DNA of 8,100 bases, taken from an uncultured Flavobacteriia bacterium. GTDB taxonomy: Bacteria; Bacteroidota; Bacteroidia; Flavobacteriales_D; Crocinitomicaceae. Below are positions 6,539 through 8,100 of the stretch, piece by piece. Position 1 is the first letter of the stretch, and every line of letters starts with the position of its first letter. The DNA lies in assembly GCA_903887095.1 (NCBI GenBank), contig CAISOQ010000297.1, forward strand, positions 1 to 8,100. Direction: 5' to 3'. A program made the translations under genes and the position numbers. Below the pieces are notes generated by a model, which saw nothing but the letters and a program-made list of their open reading frames with translations, made no database searches and had not been told where the DNA came from.

Positions 6539-8100
6539 ATGAAAAAATCGATTACAATATTTGCCTTTATAACGTCATTTGTATTTGCCATTGGCCATAG
6601 CGTTAGTTACGGACAATGCACTAATTCTATTGATTTTGGTTTAGGAACACTCACAAACACAGTGGGTTCAAGTGATACAATTTTTTGTCACTATGCCGGT
6701 GAATATGGTCTTTGGGAAGGTGTTGCTGCTGGCTATAGCTATACAACATCAAGCGAAATAGCCACAGATTACATTACTGTGCGCTCAGGAAGTTCAAGTG
6801 GTCCCGTTGTAGCATTTGGAGTTCAACCGTTAACATGGACAGCTTCAACTTCTGGCACTTATTACATTCATATCAATACAAATGCGTCATGCGGAACAGA
6901 GTCCACTTGTCGTGATGTTGCAACAACCAACAATGGCCCGGCATCAGCATGCTCGAATCCTGCGAATGCTGGTTCAGTTGAATCTTCAATTGATTTAGCT
7001 TGCGCGGGATCTCCTTTTTCACTCTATTTAACAGGAGCGAGCGTTGGCACTGGTCTTACGTATCAATGGCAATCTTCAACGAATGGTGTATCTTACTCAG
7101 ACATCCCAGGCGCAACAAGCCCCAATTATAGTGCAACACAATCGGCTTTGACATATTATATTTGTATTGTAACGTGTGCTTCGGGAACCCCAGTTCCATC
7201 AACACCTTTAATGGTTGATATGGGAACATGTGTCATCATGACTAATGGAAGTGCGACGACTTGCGGCGGAATTTTTTACGATAGTGGAGGTTCAGCTGGA
7301 AACTATTCAGACAATGAAAACTACATATTTACCATCACACCTTCGACGGTAGGATCATTTTTACACGTAGAATTTAATTCTTACACTTCTGAATTCTCTG
7401 ATGAAATGACTGTTTATGATGGAAACAGCACAGCAGCAACACAGTTAGGCACTTTTAACAGTAATCCAGGCGGAATAACATCTTCTGCTGCTGATGGTAG
7501 TTTAACCTTCGAGTTTAATTCCGATTTTTCTGTGACTTACGGCGGTTGGGAAGGAGTATTGTCATGTGTTACAAATGGCCCATCCAATGATAATGTATGT
7601 TCACCAATAGCAATTCCAGTAAATGGTTCAGTAAATACTTACACGAATACATTAGCGACTGTAGAAACAGATGAAATAAACATTGCCCCACCTTCAACGG
7701 GTTACTATCAAACAACAGGCTGGGGGAACTCGACACTTGAACACACGGTTTGGTTTACATTTGTTGCACCTACTTCTGGAAATGTTACAATTTCTGGAAC
7801 AGACTCTCCTATGAATGGTCAAGTTGCTGTTTATTCTGTAGGAAATTGTGCTGACTTTACAACATTCGATTTTATCGCAGGAAATGATGACGCATTGGAT
7901 TATTCATCTGACGCACCGAAATTTACAGTTTGCGGCTTGACTCCTGGACAAACTTATTATTTACTTTATGATTCAGGAAATACATTTGCGAGTGGAAACT
8001 TTACACTTTCAATTACGGATTTGAGTTTGTCTGCTGGATCTTCATCCAACGTTGTGAATGTATGTGGTGGTGAAAGTGTCGATCTTTTTGATGGAATTAC
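6539..8100 (+). CDS. Large secreted multidomain protein, N-terminal part (runs off right edge)
   Basis: The frame is open from ATG 6539-6541 to the window end, giving about 520 residues with no stop. Residues 1-25 are a clear signal peptide (MKKSITIFAFITSFVFAIG..., cleavage before Gln26). Module 1 (about 27-128) contains YAGEYGLWEG, ATDYITVRSGSS, SGTYYIHINTN and a CGTESTC pair, a pattern I associate with Bacteroidota secreted proteins. Residues 150-228 are Ig-like (LTYQWQSS, then TYYICIVTC). Residues 231-343 look like a CUB domain, with DEMTVYDG (288-295) and GGWEGVLSC. Residues 350-497 resemble a bacterial pre-peptidase C-terminal-like domain: VWFTFVAPTSGNVTISG, then LTPGQTYYLLYD and GNFTLSI. 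A further module starts with VCGGESVDLFDG (508-519). A T9SS sorting domain is expected at the unseen C-terminus but cannot be confirmed. No protease or other catalytic domain appears in the visible part. Adhesin or surface scaffold is the inferred role. Confidence 0.88.
   Translation, partial: MKKSITIFAFITSFVFAIGHSVSYGQCTNSIDFGLGTLTNTVGSSDTIFCHYAGEYGLWEGVAAGYSYTTSSEIATDYITVRSGSSSGPVVAFGVQPLTWTASTSGTYYIHINTNASCGTESTCRDVATTNNGPASACSNPANAGSVESSIDLACAGSPFSLYLTGASVGTGLTYQWQSSTNGVSYSDIPGATSPNYSATQSALTYYICIVTCASGTPVPSTPLMVDMGTCVIMTNGSATTCGGIFYDSGGSAGNYSDNENYIFTITPSTVGSFLHVEFNSYTSEFSDEMTVYDGNSTAATQLGTFNSNPGGITSSAADGSLTFEFNSDFSVTYGGWEGVLSCVTNGPSNDNVCSPIAIPVNGSVNTYTNTLATVETDEINIAPPSTGYYQTTGWGNSTLEHTVWFTFVAPTSGNVTISGTDSPMNGQVAVYSVGNCADFTTFDFIAGNDDALDYSSDAPKFTVCGLTPGQTYYLLYDSGNTFASGNFTLSITDLSLSAGSSSNVVNVCGGESVDLFDGI

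Overview
The window looks like a chromosomal segment from a free-living member of the Bacteroidota, most likely order Flavobacteriales. Three things point there: a secreted protein ending in the gliding-motility-type (type B) C-terminal sorting domain of the type IX secretion system (T9SS), Bacteroidota-type promoters (TAnnTTTG -7 boxes in place of TATAAT), and rbfA followed directly by an FtsX/LolE-like permease. The placement is inferred from gene content; no species is claimed.

Layout. Positions 1-1208 hold a minus-strand pair: rbfA (ribosome maturation), then the first ~288 codons of a LolC/LolE-type lipoprotein-release permease that runs off the left edge. Positions 1278-3122 carry a divergent, complete ABC exporter (membrane domain fused to ATPase). 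Positions 3259-5646 encode a ~795-residue secreted surface protein: signal peptide, choice-of-anchor L domain, Calx-beta repeat, three Cys-paired Ig-like repeats, PKD domain and T9SS sorting domain. Positions 5651-6439 (minus) encode a short-chain dehydrogenase/reductase whose catalytic Tyr and Lys are replaced. From 6539 to the right edge runs the N-terminal ~520 residues of a second large secreted protein with Ig-like, CUB-like and pre-peptidase-like modules.

The genes do not form one obvious pathway. The left half is envelope and ribosome housekeeping: RbfA, a lipoprotein-release permease and an MsbA-like exporter. The right half is two cell-surface or secreted proteins around an unrelated-looking SDR. 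Every gap between genes is short (4 to about 136 bases), so no stretch over 300 bases lacks a gene. I see no RNA gene, CRISPR array, insertion sequence or phage signal.

The points most worth a second look are the missing canonical start codon of the LolE-like gene, -7 boxes lying almost on the start codons of the divergent rbfA/ABC pair (suggesting leaderless messages), the degenerate SDR active site, and the module composition of the truncated right-hand protein. I found no convincing evidence of an entirely new system.
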